64,000 nt of DNA. Source: Enterococcus sp. 4G2_DIV0659 (lineage in GTDB: Bacteria > Bacillota > Bacilli > Lactobacillales > Enterococcaceae). Shown here piece after piece: positions 50,101 through 59,736 of this stretch. The translations under genes were made by a program, and so were the position numbers. The stretch lies in the NCBI RefSeq assembly GCF_002140715.2, contig NZ_NGLE02000001.1, forward strand, positions 2,942,001 to 3,006,000, given 5' to 3'. The notes beneath the pieces were generated by a model. That model saw nothing but the letters and a program-made list of their open reading frames with translations, did not search any database and was not told the origin of the DNA. Each line of letters begins with the position of its first letter. Positions within the stretch are counted from its first letter, which is position 1.

Positions 50101-51332
50101 TCACAAATTTATTGATCAGCACTCTTTTAAGCTTACGTGCACATAAACTCAGAGTATTTTTAACGATGATTGGGATTATTATCGGAATTACGTCAGTTGT
50201 TACGATCTCAACGTTAGGTGAAGGAATGAAAAAACAGGTAACATCTGCTTCAAGTGCTATGAATGCCAATGTTTTAAAACTACATTATACGATGCAAGGC
50301 GAAAATGCATCAGGAAATATGACGTTTGAAGAGCCAGACTTTGCTTTTTCAAAAATTGATATGAAAAAAGTCAGAGATATTGAAGGTGTTGCAGAGATTT
50401 ATCCGCAGTATGGGGATAGTTCGATGGGAGACAACTTGAATATCTCACTGGATTATTTCGGAGCCAAAGCAGATTTAATGGTAACCTCAAATAAAGGAAA
50501 GAATAAAGTCAAATACGGTCGTGATTTTGATGAGCGAGATCGGAATAAAGATGTGATCATTTTAAATCATGATGTTTTTGAAACTAGTTTAAAAATGGAT
50601 GATCCAGGAGAATTGATTGGAAAAGCAGTTTCGATCAACGGCTACATGTACAAAGTTATTGGGATCAGAGAACCTTTCAATTACGAAGAAATGGGGAATT
50701 CTGAAGCAATGTCCTTAGACTGGAACACGGTCTATAGTAGTTTTGTATCTAGAAATTCATATAATAAATTAGCTGTATCAAAAGCAATTAGCGGCATCAA
50801 TTTCAAATTAAAAGAAGATGCTGACAAGCAAAAAGTGCTAGGACAAGCAATTGGTATTATGAATGAAAATCATCAAGGACTTAAAGGGATTTTCAAAGAA
50901 AATGATCAAGATCAAAAAAATCAAAAACAAATGGAAGATGCAATTGGTGGTATCACAATGTTTTTGATGGCTGTCACAGCAATTTCCCTTTTAGTAGGTG
51001 GAATCGGTGTTATGAATATCATGTATGTTTCGGTAACCGAGCGTAAACGAGAAATTGGTATTCGCAGAGCAATTGGTGCCAAACCTAGAATGATTTTGAT
51101 GCAATTTTTATTGGAAGCTGCATTTATTACATTGTTAGGAGGCATAGTGGGTGTCGGCTTGGGTTATCTGTTATCTAGAGCGCTCGGAGGCTTTGTAGAT
51201 ATTGTACCAGTTATGACACCATCGATTTTTGTTATCTCGACTTCTGTATCCATTATGACAGGTGTTGTCTTTGGGATTATTCCGGCAATTAGTGCCTCCA
51301 GAATGGATCCGATTAAAGCGATTTATAATTAG
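50097..51332 (+). CDS. MacB/FtsX-type ABC transporter permease (YknZ-like)
   Basis: 411 aa, four transmembrane helices: one near the N-terminus ('RVFLTMIGIIIGITSVVTIS'), then an extracytoplasmic MacB domain of about 230 residues, then three C-terminal helices. 'SVTERKREIGIRRAIGAKPR' is the coupling motif of FtsX/MacB permeases. It works with the ATPase and adaptor to extrude or sense membrane-active compounds by a mechanical mechanism, as known for MacB. Confidence 0.95.
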   Translation: MITNLLISTLLSLRAHKLRVFLTMIGIIIGITSVVTISTLGEGMKKQVTSASSAMNANVLKLHYTMQGENASGNMTFEEPDFAFSKIDMKKVRDIEGVAEIYPQYGDSSMGDNLNISLDYFGAKADLMVTSNKGKNKVKYGRDFDERDRNKDVIILNHDVFETSLKMDDPGELIGKAVSINGYMYKVIGIREPFNYEEMGNSEAMSLDWNTVYSSFVSRNSYNKLAVSKAISGINFKLKEDADKQKVLGQAIGIMNENHQGLKGIFKENDQDQKNQKQMEDAIGGITMFLMAVTAISLLVGGIGVMNIMYVSVTERKREIGIRRAIGAKPRMILMQFLLEAAFITLLGGIVGVGLGYLLSRALGGFVDIVPVMTPSIFVISTSVSIMTGVVFGIIPAISASRMDPIKAIYN

Positions 51333-51345
51333 TTCAATAAAATGA

Positions 51346-51386
51346 GTAAAAAAGATGTTTGGGCCAATAATTCAGCATCTTTTTTG
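51346..51386 (+). terminator. Terminator of the efflux operon
   Basis: AAAAAAGATG...CATCTTTTTT forms a short stem with a large loop, followed by T and GC. Confidence 0.7.
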
Positions 51387-51613
51387 CTTTCAGCCTGATA
51401 ATTGTCAGCTAAGCTTTTGTTCTAATTTTGTTTATGGAACACGCGTAAATAATAGGAATGGTACAATAAAAGATTTAAAATTGGTATATGTAAAAAAAGG
51501 TGTATTTCTTAGCAATTTTTACGAAGCATTCTGTTTTGAAAGAGCATTTACTTGCTGAATTTGTAAGAGGTGTTTAGAATAAATAGAGGAAGTCATTCGG
51601 AAGGGGAAGACGA

Positions 51614-52440
51614 ATGGAAGAGTTTAAATTATCAGAAAATGTATATATAAAAACGATTGCGATTCGTGTGAAAGATGTAGAAAAAATGGTCAACTTTTAC
51701 AAGAATGTGTTGGGTTTTGTTTTAAAACTAGAAGAAAATAATTTGTCGATTTTTGGCTCACAGGAAAAAAATAGTCGTTTATTGATACTTGAAGAGTCAG
51801 AAACGAATGATGTACAAATGGAAGCCCAGAATCAGCTTATTCGTTTTTCTTTGTTCATTCCAACAGAAGAAGAATTTAGTAGCCTTTTAAGAAGGATAAC
51901 AACACATCATTACCCTATCAGTAACTCTGAGCAAAAAGGAAGGCGTAGGAGTGTTTTTTTAGAAGATCCTGAAGGGAATGAGTTAGAGATTAGTTACCAA
52001 TATAAAGGCAGATGTGAACAACACGACGGTTCATTTGATATACAAACACTGATCAAACAAAGCAACGTGTTATACTCAAACCTGTCGAAGGATGTTCGTT
52101 TTGATCGAATGTTGTTACGGGTGACAGACAAAAAAGGACATCACTATTTTTATCAAAAAATAATAGGGATAACTGAAGGAACAAACGATGAATTAATGAT
52201 GAATAATGGTTTATTTTCAGTTTATTTAGAAGAGTTTCCTGAAAAGAGTACGGAACAAGTGCAAAAAAGAGAGTTACAAGGAGTCGATTTTTTGTTCTCA
52301 CCCTAGAGTGTGAAGAAGAAATGAGAAAATTAAAAGAGCATTTAGAAGCAAAAAAGCAAGATTTTTTTGTTGATAAAAAATTAACGATTTTGACAATTTA
52401 TGATCCGAGTGGTATTGAGTGGTGGTTTGTCCGAGACTAA
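51614..52440 (+). pseudogene. Glyoxalase/dioxygenase-fold protein (two VOC domains), frameshifted
   Basis: Start ATG 51614 after GGAAGGGGA. The first VOC domain (about residues 12-130) has 'IRVKDVEKMVNFYKNVLGF' and metal-ligand region 'FLEDPEGNELEISYQ'. The second starts near residue 160 ('RFDRMLLRVTDKKGHHYFYQ'). The frame stops at 52306, but the missing end continues in another frame to 52440 ('LTLECEEEMRKLKEHLEAKK', 'IYDPSGIEWWFVRD'). One extra T in the T6 run at 52288-52293 would restore a protein of about 275 aa similar to CatE/YfiE-like double-VOC proteins. Either a real mutation, slippage or a sequencing error. Confidence 0.8.
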
Positions 52441-52480
52441 GGTCATAATAAATGAACGAAAGAGTCATGAGGAATAAAGA

Positions 52481-53518
52481 ATGTATAATGAAACCAGAAA
52501 AAAAATTAACGATTATTTAGATGAAGGGATTTTTCCAAGTGTTAGTTTTTCCTTTATCAAAGGAAGAACAAGCGAAGATTATGTTTGGGGAAATGCACAA
52601 GTACTACCAACAATCGAACCGTTAACAGCTTCGATGCTTTTTGATGTGGCCTCTTTGACGAAAGTTGTTTGTACAACAACCGTTGTCTTGCAGTTAATAG
52701 AAAAGGGAGCAATTGAACTTGATGCGCCGTTTATCCGCTATTATCCTGCGTTTGAAGATGGTGCGATAACGATTCGTCACCTATTGACCCATACTTCTGA
52801 TATTGAAAGTTACATTGAAAATCGTGACAAACTGACTAAAGAGGAACTACGTCTTGCCTATCAATCAGTTAAATCTGGTGCTCAACTGGGCAAGAAAGTT
52901 GCTTACACAGACACTGGGACAATTCTCTTGGGATTCATGTTAGAAAAATTATTGGAAAAAGATGTTATTGATATTTTTAAAGAGTGTGTGCTAGATCCCT
53001 TAGGAATGTCGGAAAGCATTTTTTTACCTTCAGACGTATCGAAAACAGTTCCTACTGAAAATCATCCAGTTCGTGGATTGCTTCGCGGTCAAACCCATGA
53101 TCCAAAAGCGTTTGTTCTGGCTGAACATGGGGGGAATGCAGGACTTTTTACCAATTTAAGGGATCTAAAAAAATTTACAACGATGTATTTAAATGAGGGC
53201 GTATATCAAAATCATCGATTACTAAAAAAAGAGACAATCCTATCGCTGTTATCCGATCAAACACCTACCAAAAAAGGGCACCGTTCTTTAGGATGGGATT
53301 TGAAAGAAGATAAAACTGGAGAGTTGATGTTGTTTCACACAGGTTATACGGGTACGTTCTTATTAATAGACGTTTTGGGAAATGAAGCTTTTGTGTTTTT
53401 ATCTAACCGAGTACACCCTGTTGACAATAAAGAGGAATATATCGAAAAAAGAGATGAGCTTATTCAAACTTATTTAAATGAAAAAATAACTAACAAAGGT
53501 GAATCGCTTTCTTTTTAG
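52481..53518 (+). CDS. Serine hydrolase of the beta-lactamase/DD-peptidase fold
   Basis: 345 aa, no signal peptide. Active-site motif SxxK in 'FDVASLTKVVCTTTVVLQLI' (Ser about residue 61), Tyr motif 'KVAYTDTGTILLG' and the third motif 'LMLFHTGYTGTFL'. Typical of class C-like esterases/EstB family rather than resistance enzymes. RBS GAGGAA before the ATG. It starts 40 nt after the glyoxalase region on the same strand, so possibly co-transcribed. Cytoplasmic location suggests an esterase or peptidase on small substrates. Confidence 0.88.
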   Translation: MYNETRKKINDYLDEGIFPSVSFSFIKGRTSEDYVWGNAQVLPTIEPLTASMLFDVASLTKVVCTTTVVLQLIEKGAIELDAPFIRYYPAFEDGAITIRHLLTHTSDIESYIENRDKLTKEELRLAYQSVKSGAQLGKKVAYTDTGTILLGFMLEKLLEKDVIDIFKECVLDPLGMSESIFLPSDVSKTVPTENHPVRGLLRGQTHDPKAFVLAEHGGNAGLFTNLRDLKKFTTMYLNEGVYQNHRLLKKETILSLLSDQTPTKKGHRSLGWDLKEDKTGELMLFHTGYTGTFLLIDVLGNEAFVFLSNRVHPVDNKEEYIEKRDELIQTYLNEKITNKGESLSF

Positions 53519-53563
53519 TGGTATAATTATCAACGAGTATCATTCGGAAAGGAGTCTTTAACG

Positions 53564-54538
53564 ATGCAACAACCACTATTTTTAACACCTGTTTTCCAAG
53601 AAAAAATTTGGGGTGGAGATCGACTGCATACTGTATTCGGTTTTAATCTACCTAGTAATAAAATTGGCGAAGATTGGGCGATTAGTGCACATCCTCATGG
53701 AGTAAGCACTGTAGAAAATGGGGAATATTCTGGTCAAAAACTAGATGAACTTTGGACGAACCATCGTGAGTTATTTGGAGAGGCTAAAGGGGATGTTTTT
53801 CCTTTATTAACAAAAATTTTGGATGCAGAAGATGATTTATCTGTGCAAGTACATCCAGACGATGCATACGGTTTGACTCACGAGGGAGAACTTGGAAAGA
53901 CAGAGTGCTGGTATATTATTGATGCTGAACCAGGTTCCACCATCATTTACGGACATAATGCTAAAACACGAGAAGAATTGGAAGCGATGATTAAAGAAGA
54001 ACGTTGGGATGATTTATTGAGAAAAGTTCCTGTTAAAAAAGGTGATTTTTTCTACGTACCAAGTGGCACAATCCACGCTATCGGCAAAGGAATTATGATT
54101 TTAGAAACCCAACAAAGCAGTGATACTACTTATCGTGTGTATGATTATGATAGAAAAGATGATCAGGGTCAGGCAAGAGAACTTCATATTCAACAATCGG
54201 TTGATGTGACGACCGTTCCAGCAAAGAATACTGAATTATCGATCCAACAGCAAAATCAAGGAGACTCAAGTATTATTACTTATTTGAAAACACCTTTTTT
54301 CAATGTTTACGAATGGCAAGTGAAAGGTGTATTGAAGTTAAAGAAAAATGCTCCATATACATTAGCAACTGTAACTGAAGGCGTGGGAAACTTGATTGTT
54401 GAAGAAGAAAACACGATGAAGACAGAGCGCTATGAATTGGGTAAAGGAACTAGCTTTATTTTACCAACCGATATCACTAAATGGCGTGTTGAAGGAGAGT
54501 TAACCATTATCGCTTCAGAACCTGGCGTAGAGGCATAA
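53564..54538 (+). CDS. manA: Mannose-6-phosphate isomerase, class I
   Basis: 324-aa zinc enzyme of the cupin fold. Zinc-ligand regions 'LSVQVHPDDAYG' (Gln/His), 'GKTECWYIIDA' (Glu) and 'VPSGTIHAIGKGI' (His) are intact. N-terminal 'TPVFQEKIWGGDRL' is typical of the short Firmicute type. RBS GAAAGGAG. It interconverts mannose-6-phosphate and fructose-6-phosphate, feeding glycolysis or GDP-mannose synthesis. Confidence 0.95.
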   Translation: MQQPLFLTPVFQEKIWGGDRLHTVFGFNLPSNKIGEDWAISAHPHGVSTVENGEYSGQKLDELWTNHRELFGEAKGDVFPLLTKILDAEDDLSVQVHPDDAYGLTHEGELGKTECWYIIDAEPGSTIIYGHNAKTREELEAMIKEERWDDLLRKVPVKKGDFFYVPSGTIHAIGKGIMILETQQSSDTTYRVYDYDRKDDQGQARELHIQQSVDVTTVPAKNTELSIQQQNQGDSSIITYLKTPFFNVYEWQVKGVLKLKKNAPYTLATVTEGVGNLIVEEENTMKTERYELGKGTSFILPTDITKWRVEGELTIIASEPGVEA

Positions 54539-54556
54539 AAAGAGAAACTAAAAAAT

Positions 54557-54602
54557 CAGACGAAAACAGTTCTTTCTGGAAAGAGGAGCTGTTTTCGTCT
54601 AA
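54557..54602. terminator. Bidirectional terminator between manA and gatD
   Basis: AGACGAAAACAG and CTGTTTTCGTCT form a perfect 12-bp stem extended by further pairs, between converging genes. Confidence 0.9.
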
Positions 54603-54606
54603 TTCT

Positions 54607-55302
54607 TTATTGAACAGTCTGCATTTTTTCAGGAACAATGAAAGGTTCTTGGTATTTTTTTTCTAAAGCTGTTTTAATCAAGCGAATACCCAAGTTTTCA
54701 TTTCGAGCAAGGATTGGACCGTGAAAGTAAGAACCAAAAACATTTTTATAGATTACACCTTCAGAACCATCTTCATTATTATTGCCTTTGCCTTGGATCA
54801 CATTCCCTAAAGGACGTTCCCCTTTTCCTAGAAATGTTCGACCATTGTGGTTTTCAAAGCCATAGTATGTTTCATTAAATTCATCATTATGGATCACAAT
54901 ATCACCAATATATCGGTTATTATCCTGACTTAATGTATAGTGGTCTAATGCCCCAATACCATGGATTTTTTCACCTTTAGCGCCCATATAATAATGTCCT
55001 AATAATTGAAATCCGCCGCAAATCGCTAACATAACACCATCATTTTCAATATATTCGGTTAAAACTTCTTTTTTTGTTTGAATATCTTCTGAGATGATCA
55101 GTTGTTCAAAATCTTGCCCACCTCCGATAAAGACTAAATCATACTTTTTAGGGTCAAAAGGCTCATAGATACTGATGATTTCCGAGCGGAAAGAGACGTT
55201 CATTTGTTCAGAAAGGTATTTTAGCATCAATAAATTACCATTATCGCCATAAGTATTTAGTAAATTTCCGTATAAATGACACACAACTAATTCTTTAAGC
55301 AC
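54607..55302 (-). CDS. gatD: Lipid II isoglutaminyl synthase, glutamine amidotransferase subunit GatD
   Basis: 231-aa class I glutamine amidotransferase-like protein (CobB/CobQ type). Nucleophile Cys in '[17 protein letters not shown]' (about residue 95) and the catalytic His in '[12 protein letters not shown]'. GTG start at 55302 with AGGAGG. Glutaminase GatD passes ammonia to MurT for amidation of D-Glu in lipid II, needed for normal cross-linking and lysozyme resistance in Gram-positive cocci. It is 25 nt downstream of murT. Confidence 0.95.
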   Translation of the reverse strand: MLKELVVCHLYGNLLNTYGDNGNLLMLKYLSEQMNVSFRSEIISIYEPFDPKKYDLVFIGGGQDFEQLIISEDIQTKKEVLTEYIENDGVMLAICGGFQLLGHYYMGAKGEKIHGIGALDHYTLSQDNNRYIGDIVIHNDEFNETYYGFENHNGRTFLGKGERPLGNVIQGKGNNNEDGSEGVIYKNVFGSYFHGPILARNENLGIRLIKTALEKKYQEPFIVPEKMQTVQ

Positions 55303-55327
55303 GATTCATTCCTCCTTGTTTTGAATG

Positions 55328-56665
55328 TTAGTTAGTGATATAACCTTGTGTTGCCAGTGATTTTCGTAATTGTAATACGGCAGTATACGTAGCCAAAATA
55401 TAGACATGTTCAGTAGGAACTTCTTTAATCGCTTGGATTACTTCGTCTAAATTAGGGATCTCTTTTAATTTATCTTCCGGAATACCGGCCACTTTCAGGC
55501 GTAAAGCCATTTCCTTGTGACGATCTCCACCAGCAATCACCTCTGGAATATCCATTTGAGCGAAGGTTTCGTGGTCACCATCCCAAATCCAGCTAATATC
55601 AATCCCATCAGCATAATTTGCGTTTAATAAAGACACAAGTGAAAAAGAATAGGGCGCAAGTGCCATCATATCAATTACTTGATTTAAACCAACAGGATTT
55701 TTTACTAATATTAATGTACATAATTTATCACCGATTTTGATTGTTTCTTGACGTCCAAAGACTTTTTCATCATAGCTCAATCCAGCTCGGATCTTCTCTG
55801 GTGTTACACCATAATATTCAGCAACCGCTGTTGCGGCTAAGGCATTGTAGACATTGTACATTCCACCTACAGCAATTCCATACTCAGATCCATCGATAAT
55901 AAAATCAGCAGAAGTATTGTCCATACGAACCATGTCAGTTAGTTTAATATCAAGTTCTGGACGGTGAAATCCACAGTTTGGGCAATAGTATTTACCCAAA
56001 TTTGCATAAGTAATCATTTTGTATTGTAAAATGTGATGACATTTTGGACAAAGCAAACCATCTGTATTATAGTGAGCCATTTGCTCCTTATCTGGCTGAT
56101 GATCAAAGCCATAATATTTTCTTTGATTCACGGTTTCAATAGAGTTAAAAATAGGTGAGTCACCGTTGCACAGGATGGGCGCTTCTGGAGCCGCTGCTGC
56201 GCCATCAACAATCAATTTATAGGTTGTGTAAATTTCACCATAACGATCCATTTGATCACGAAAAATGTTGGTAAATAAAAATAATTTTGGTTTGATGTAT
56301 TTTGTTACTCGACTTAAACTGGCTTCATCAATCTCCAAAACTGCAAATTTTTTCTTTGCACCTTTATTTTTAGCAGATAAAAATGTTGAAACAATTCCTT
56401 GTTCCATATTAGCCCCAGTTGGATTTGTCAAGACATGATCGAATTCTTGTCTCAAAATATTGACTGTTAAAGCAGTAGTCAATGTTTTACCATTGGTTCC
56501 AGTAACAACAACGATTTCGTAATCTTTTGCTAAAGTATCTAAAATCTTTGGATCGATCTTTAATGCTAATTTTCCAGGGTAGCTACTGCCGCCTTTAAAA
56601 AATGTTTGTAATATCCATTGAGAAGTTTTTCCAGCAGCAATTGCCACGTGACTTCTGATTCCCAT
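55328..56665 (-). CDS. murT: Lipid II isoglutaminyl synthase, Mur-ligase subunit MurT
   Basis: 445 aa. ATP-binding P-loop 'VVVTGTNGKTLTTALTVNIL' in the Mur ligase central domain, a four-Cys zinc ribbon insert ('LLCPKCHHIL', 'YYCPNCGFHRP') specific for MurT, and the C-terminal DUF1727 domain with 'VKNPVGLNQVIDMM' and 'GGDRHKEMALRLKVAGI'. ATG 56665 has TGGAGGG upstream. With GatD it amidates the alpha-carboxyl of D-glutamate of lipid II at the inner membrane face. Confidence 0.96.
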   Translation of the reverse strand: MGIRSHVAIAAGKTSQWILQTFFKGGSSYPGKLALKIDPKILDTLAKDYEIVVVTGTNGKTLTTALTVNILRQEFDHVLTNPTGANMEQGIVSTFLSAKNKGAKKKFAVLEIDEASLSRVTKYIKPKLFLFTNIFRDQMDRYGEIYTTYKLIVDGAAAAPEAPILCNGDSPIFNSIETVNQRKYYGFDHQPDKEQMAHYNTDGLLCPKCHHILQYKMITYANLGKYYCPNCGFHRPELDIKLTDMVRMDNTSADFIIDGSEYGIAVGGMYNVYNALAATAVAEYYGVTPEKIRAGLSYDEKVFGRQETIKIGDKLCTLILVKNPVGLNQVIDMMALAPYSFSLVSLLNANYADGIDISWIWDGDHETFAQMDIPEVIAGGDRHKEMALRLKVAGIPEDKLKEIPNLDEVIQAIKEVPTEHVYILATYTAVLQLRKSLATQGYITN

Positions 56666-56934
56666 AAAAGTGCCCTCCAATTTCCATCAATTATTATTGA
56701 TAGCATCAACAATAAACTCAATCTATAATACCACAATTGAAAAAAAAATTAATTCCTTTTACCTTTTCTTACCTATAATTAAATAAATTCCTAAGAGGTA
56801 AAATAATATGAGTTCAGAACGTTTTGATGAGTTCCATTTTTTTTGCGGCAAATACCATTGAAGGATTGGTTGAAAACTGCTAAGCTTTTTAAAAGAAGGT
56901 TTTTATTATTGGGGTTAAGGGGAAAGGAAAGAAA

Positions 56935-57642
56935 ATGAATAAAAAAATAGTTGTTGTTGAAGATGAACAAGACATCCAAAAATTGATTAAAGAAACGATG
57001 GAACAACAAGGATATACTGTTGTAACTGCCGATGATGGTAAAGAAGCTAGTGATTTGATCGATGAACTTACAAACATTGATTTAGTTGTCCTTGATTTGA
57101 TGTTGCCAAAAGTCGATGGCTTAACAGTGTTAAAAAAAATCAGAAGTGTAAGTAGTATTCCAGTCTTGATTCTATCAGCAAAAGATGGTGAATATGAAAA
57201 GATTTTAGGGCTAGAATTTGGGGCGGATGATTATTTGACAAAACCATTTTCATTATTGGAATTACAAGCGAGAGTGAAGGCACTGTTGCGCAGAAACAAT
57301 GAATATCAAGTGCAAGGCAAATCAGAAGAGAGAGAAAGAAAAATTACCATTGGTGAATTAGTTATACAGCCAGATAATTTTTCAGTAAAAAAGAATGATA
57401 CAACTGTAAATTTGACGGCCAAAGAATTTCAAATATTAAACCTCTTTGTTTCTAATCCTAAAAAAGTCTATACAAAAGTTCAATTGTATAAAGAAATATG
57501 GGATGAAGAGTTTATTCATGATGAAAATGTTATGAATGTTCATATACGTAGATTAAGAAAAAAAATCGAAAATGATCCTTCAAATCCAATCTATATAAAA
57601 ACAGTTTGGGGAATAGGATATAAATTAGGAGTTGAATCCTAA
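56935..57642 (+). CDS. OmpR-family response regulator (YcbL-like)
   Basis: 235 aa. The receiver domain has acidic pair 'VVEDEQD', phospho-acceptor Asp in 'LVVLDLMLPKVDG', and Lys in 'DYLTKPFSLLELQ'. The C-terminal winged helix ends 'VHIRRLRKKIENDP...KTVWGIGYKL'. RBS AAAGGAAAG. It starts a gene set RR-HK-ABC ATPase-permease. The partner kinase starts two bases after its stop codon. Confidence 0.95.
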   Translation: MNKKIVVVEDEQDIQKLIKETMEQQGYTVVTADDGKEASDLIDELTNIDLVVLDLMLPKVDGLTVLKKIRSVSSIPVLILSAKDGEYEKILGLEFGADDYLTKPFSLLELQARVKALLRRNNEYQVQGKSEERERKITIGELVIQPDNFSVKKNDTTVNLTAKEFQILNLFVSNPKKVYTKVQLYKEIWDEEFIHDENVMNVHIRRLRKKIENDPSNPIYIKTVWGIGYKLGVES

Positions 57643-57644
57643 CT

Positions 57645-58580
57645 ATGCAGGTTACACTATTCTTAAGTTTCATTCTTTTATTTGGTTTAATAAGTTGCCT
57701 ACTATTTCTTAAAAATAGAGCGCTAAATCAACAATTGAACCAAATTACAAATGAATTGTCAAATCAAGTAGCACAGGATAAGAAAAAGAAAATTCAACTA
57801 TTCTCAGACGAGTTGGCCATCCAAAAATTATTAGTTCAAATCAATCAATTGCTCGATAATCATCAAGCATTAGCCATCAGCCAATTACGCCAAAGTAATG
57901 GCAGTAAAAAGATGCTATCCAATATCTCTCATGATTTAAAAACACCATTGACGGTTATTTTGGGGTATTCAGAAATGCTTTTGTTCGATGAAGAACTAAC
58001 AACAAAGACTTTAGTAAAAGAGCGCATTGAACGAATCAAAAAACAAGCTGAAAATGTGTTGCATACAATCAATGTCTTCTTTGACCTAGCAAAATTAGAA
58101 TCGGACGAATTTCTATTAAAGCAAGAAAAAATAGATTTAACAGAACTCTGTCGCAATGAAATCCTCACCTACTTTGAAGCATTAGAAAACGATCGAACAG
58201 AGGTCGTAGTCGATATTAGCGAAACACCAATGTATATAGTAGGTGATACAGAAGCGATGAAAAGAATTCTTTCAAATTTGTTAAGTAATGCCATACGATA
58301 TGGAAATGAAGGACACTATTTAAAATTAAGCGTTTGGGCTGACAAACAAAAAGCATTTATAGAAGTCACGGATAAAGGACGAGGGATTTTAGAAGAAAAT
58401 CACGAAAAAATTTTTGAACGATTATTTACATTAAATGACTCTCGAAATAAAAATTATCAAGGGAGTGGGCTAGGATTAACGATTACCAAACAGTTAGTGG
58501 AAGCAATGTCGGGTACAATTAAACTCTACAGTAAGCCATATCATAAAACGATTTTTACTGTCAGTTTTCCAATTGAATAG
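57645..58580 (+). CDS. Sensor histidine kinase (YcbM-like)
   Basis: 311 aa. A single N-terminal membrane helix (about residues 3-23) with no extracellular domain, then a coiled-coil linker. DHp domain with phospho-His in 'SNISHDLKTPLTVILGYSEM', and HATPase motifs 'LSNLLSNAIRYG', 'DKGRGI' and 'GSGLGLTITKQLVE'. The lack of a sensor domain and the transporter downstream suggest that signal sensing uses the transporter, as in peptide-antibiotic modules. Length and order match B. subtilis YcbM. Confidence 0.93.
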   Translation: MQVTLFLSFILLFGLISCLLFLKNRALNQQLNQITNELSNQVAQDKKKKIQLFSDELAIQKLLVQINQLLDNHQALAISQLRQSNGSKKMLSNISHDLKTPLTVILGYSEMLLFDEELTTKTLVKERIERIKKQAENVLHTINVFFDLAKLESDEFLLKQEKIDLTELCRNEILTYFEALENDRTEVVVDISETPMYIVGDTEAMKRILSNLLSNAIRYGNEGHYLKLSVWADKQKAFIEVTDKGRGILEENHEKIFERLFTLNDSRNKNYQGSGLGLTITKQLVEAMSGTIKLYSKPYHKTIFTVSFPIE

Positions 58581-58650
58581 ATGTATGAAGGCAAACTAAG
58601 AAAAATGTCATTCAATGAAAAATACAAGGCTATTTCTATATGATTATGTA

Positions 58651-58697
58651 TGAGTAAAACAAAATCTGGAACGTTTTTGTTTTACTCATTTTTTTGT
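58651..58697 (+). terminator. Terminator between kinase and ABC genes
   Basis: TGAGTAAAACAAAA and TTTTGTTTTACTCA form a perfect 14-bp stem, followed by a T7 run, so the transporter genes likely have their own promoter controlled by the response regulator. Confidence 0.92.
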
Positions 58698-58815
58698 AGA
58701 ATCAGTTAATCATGTTAATGTAAGTTTTTCTTTCGATAAAAGTAAGAAAAAAGTCATAAACAATCAGCAAAGTTGAGTAGAATAAGGGTATAGCTTAAAG
58801 AAAAGGGGTTTAAAA

Positions 58816-59736
58816 ATGGAAAAAGCAATCGAGTTAAGGGAAATTAGTAAAAAAATAGGTGATCAAGACATTTTGCACAATGTGTCAATGACGATAAAAA
58901 AAGGGAGTATTTATGGTTTTTTAGGCCCTAATGGTTCAGGAAAAACAACAGTGATGAAAATAATTTTAAATTTACTTAAAGCAGATTCTGGTATTGTAAA
59001 AGTGTTTAACCACGTGGTTGAGCCAACCTCATATAAGTACTTACAGACAATTGGTAGTATTATTGAATATCCAGTGTTTTACGATCATCTATCCGCTTGG
59101 GAAAACTTAAATTTACATTGTGAGTATAGTGGATATTATAATAAAGAACAAATTCATAAAGTGCTAGATATTGTTGGTTTGAAAGACATTAAAAAAAAGA
59201 AAGTCAAAGAATTTTCTCTAGGGATGAAACAACGGTTAGGAATTGCTCGTACTTTGATAACACAGCCAGAAATCCTGCTATTAGATGAGCCGATAAATGG
59301 CTTAGATCCTTTTGGGATTCGTGAAGTCAGAGAGTTATTAGTTCGAATCAACCAAGAATTAGGTACGACTATTTTAATCTCTAGTCACATCATATCAGAA
59401 ATAGAATCGATCTCAGATACGATTGGCTTTATAAAGAATGGTCGGATGGTAAGAGAAGTCGAAAGAAGTATGCTAGCACAAGAAAATCTTCAATATATTG
59501 AAGTGACAGTTAGTGATGTAAAAAAAGCAGTTCAAGTATTGGATGAAACCTTGATGTTGAAAAATTTTAAAGTGATTTCAACATCTAAAATTAGAATATA
59601 TGAACAAGAAGTTGATTCAAAAGAGATCAATCGAGAATTAGTGTTACATGGCGTAGATATTTTAGCCGTTGATCAGCAATCAAATACATTAGAAGAATAT
59701 TTTATGGAATTAATGAGTGAGGGAGAAAAAAGATGA
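58816..59736 (+). CDS. BcrA-type ABC transporter ATP-binding protein (YcbN-like)
   Basis: 306 aa. Walker A 'FLGPNGSGKTTVMKI', signature 'EFSLGMKQRLGIARTLI', Walker B 'ILLLDEPINGLDPFGIRE', H-loop 'LISSHIISEI', and a C-terminal extension of about 85 residues typical of the bacitracin/lantibiotic resistance (BcrA/LanF) group. RBS AAGGGG. Coupled by a 4-bp overlap to the permease gene. It probably removes or counteracts a peptide antibiotic. Confidence 0.93.
   Translation: MEKAIELREISKKIGDQDILHNVSMTIKKGSIYGFLGPNGSGKTTVMKIILNLLKADSGIVKVFNHVVEPTSYKYLQTIGSIIEYPVFYDHLSAWENLNLHCEYSGYYNKEQIHKVLDIVGLKDIKKKKVKEFSLGMKQRLGIARTLITQPEILLLDEPINGLDPFGIREVRELLVRINQELGTTILISSHIISEIESISDTIGFIKNGRMVREVERSMLAQENLQYIEVTVSDVKKAVQVLDETLMLKNFKVISTSKIRIYEQEVDSKEINRELVLHGVDILAVDQQSNTLEEYFMELMSEGEKR

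Noticed and set aside
51355..51558. 67-codon frame after the efflux operon
   Set aside because: Starts inside the terminator stem and has no ribosome-binding site.
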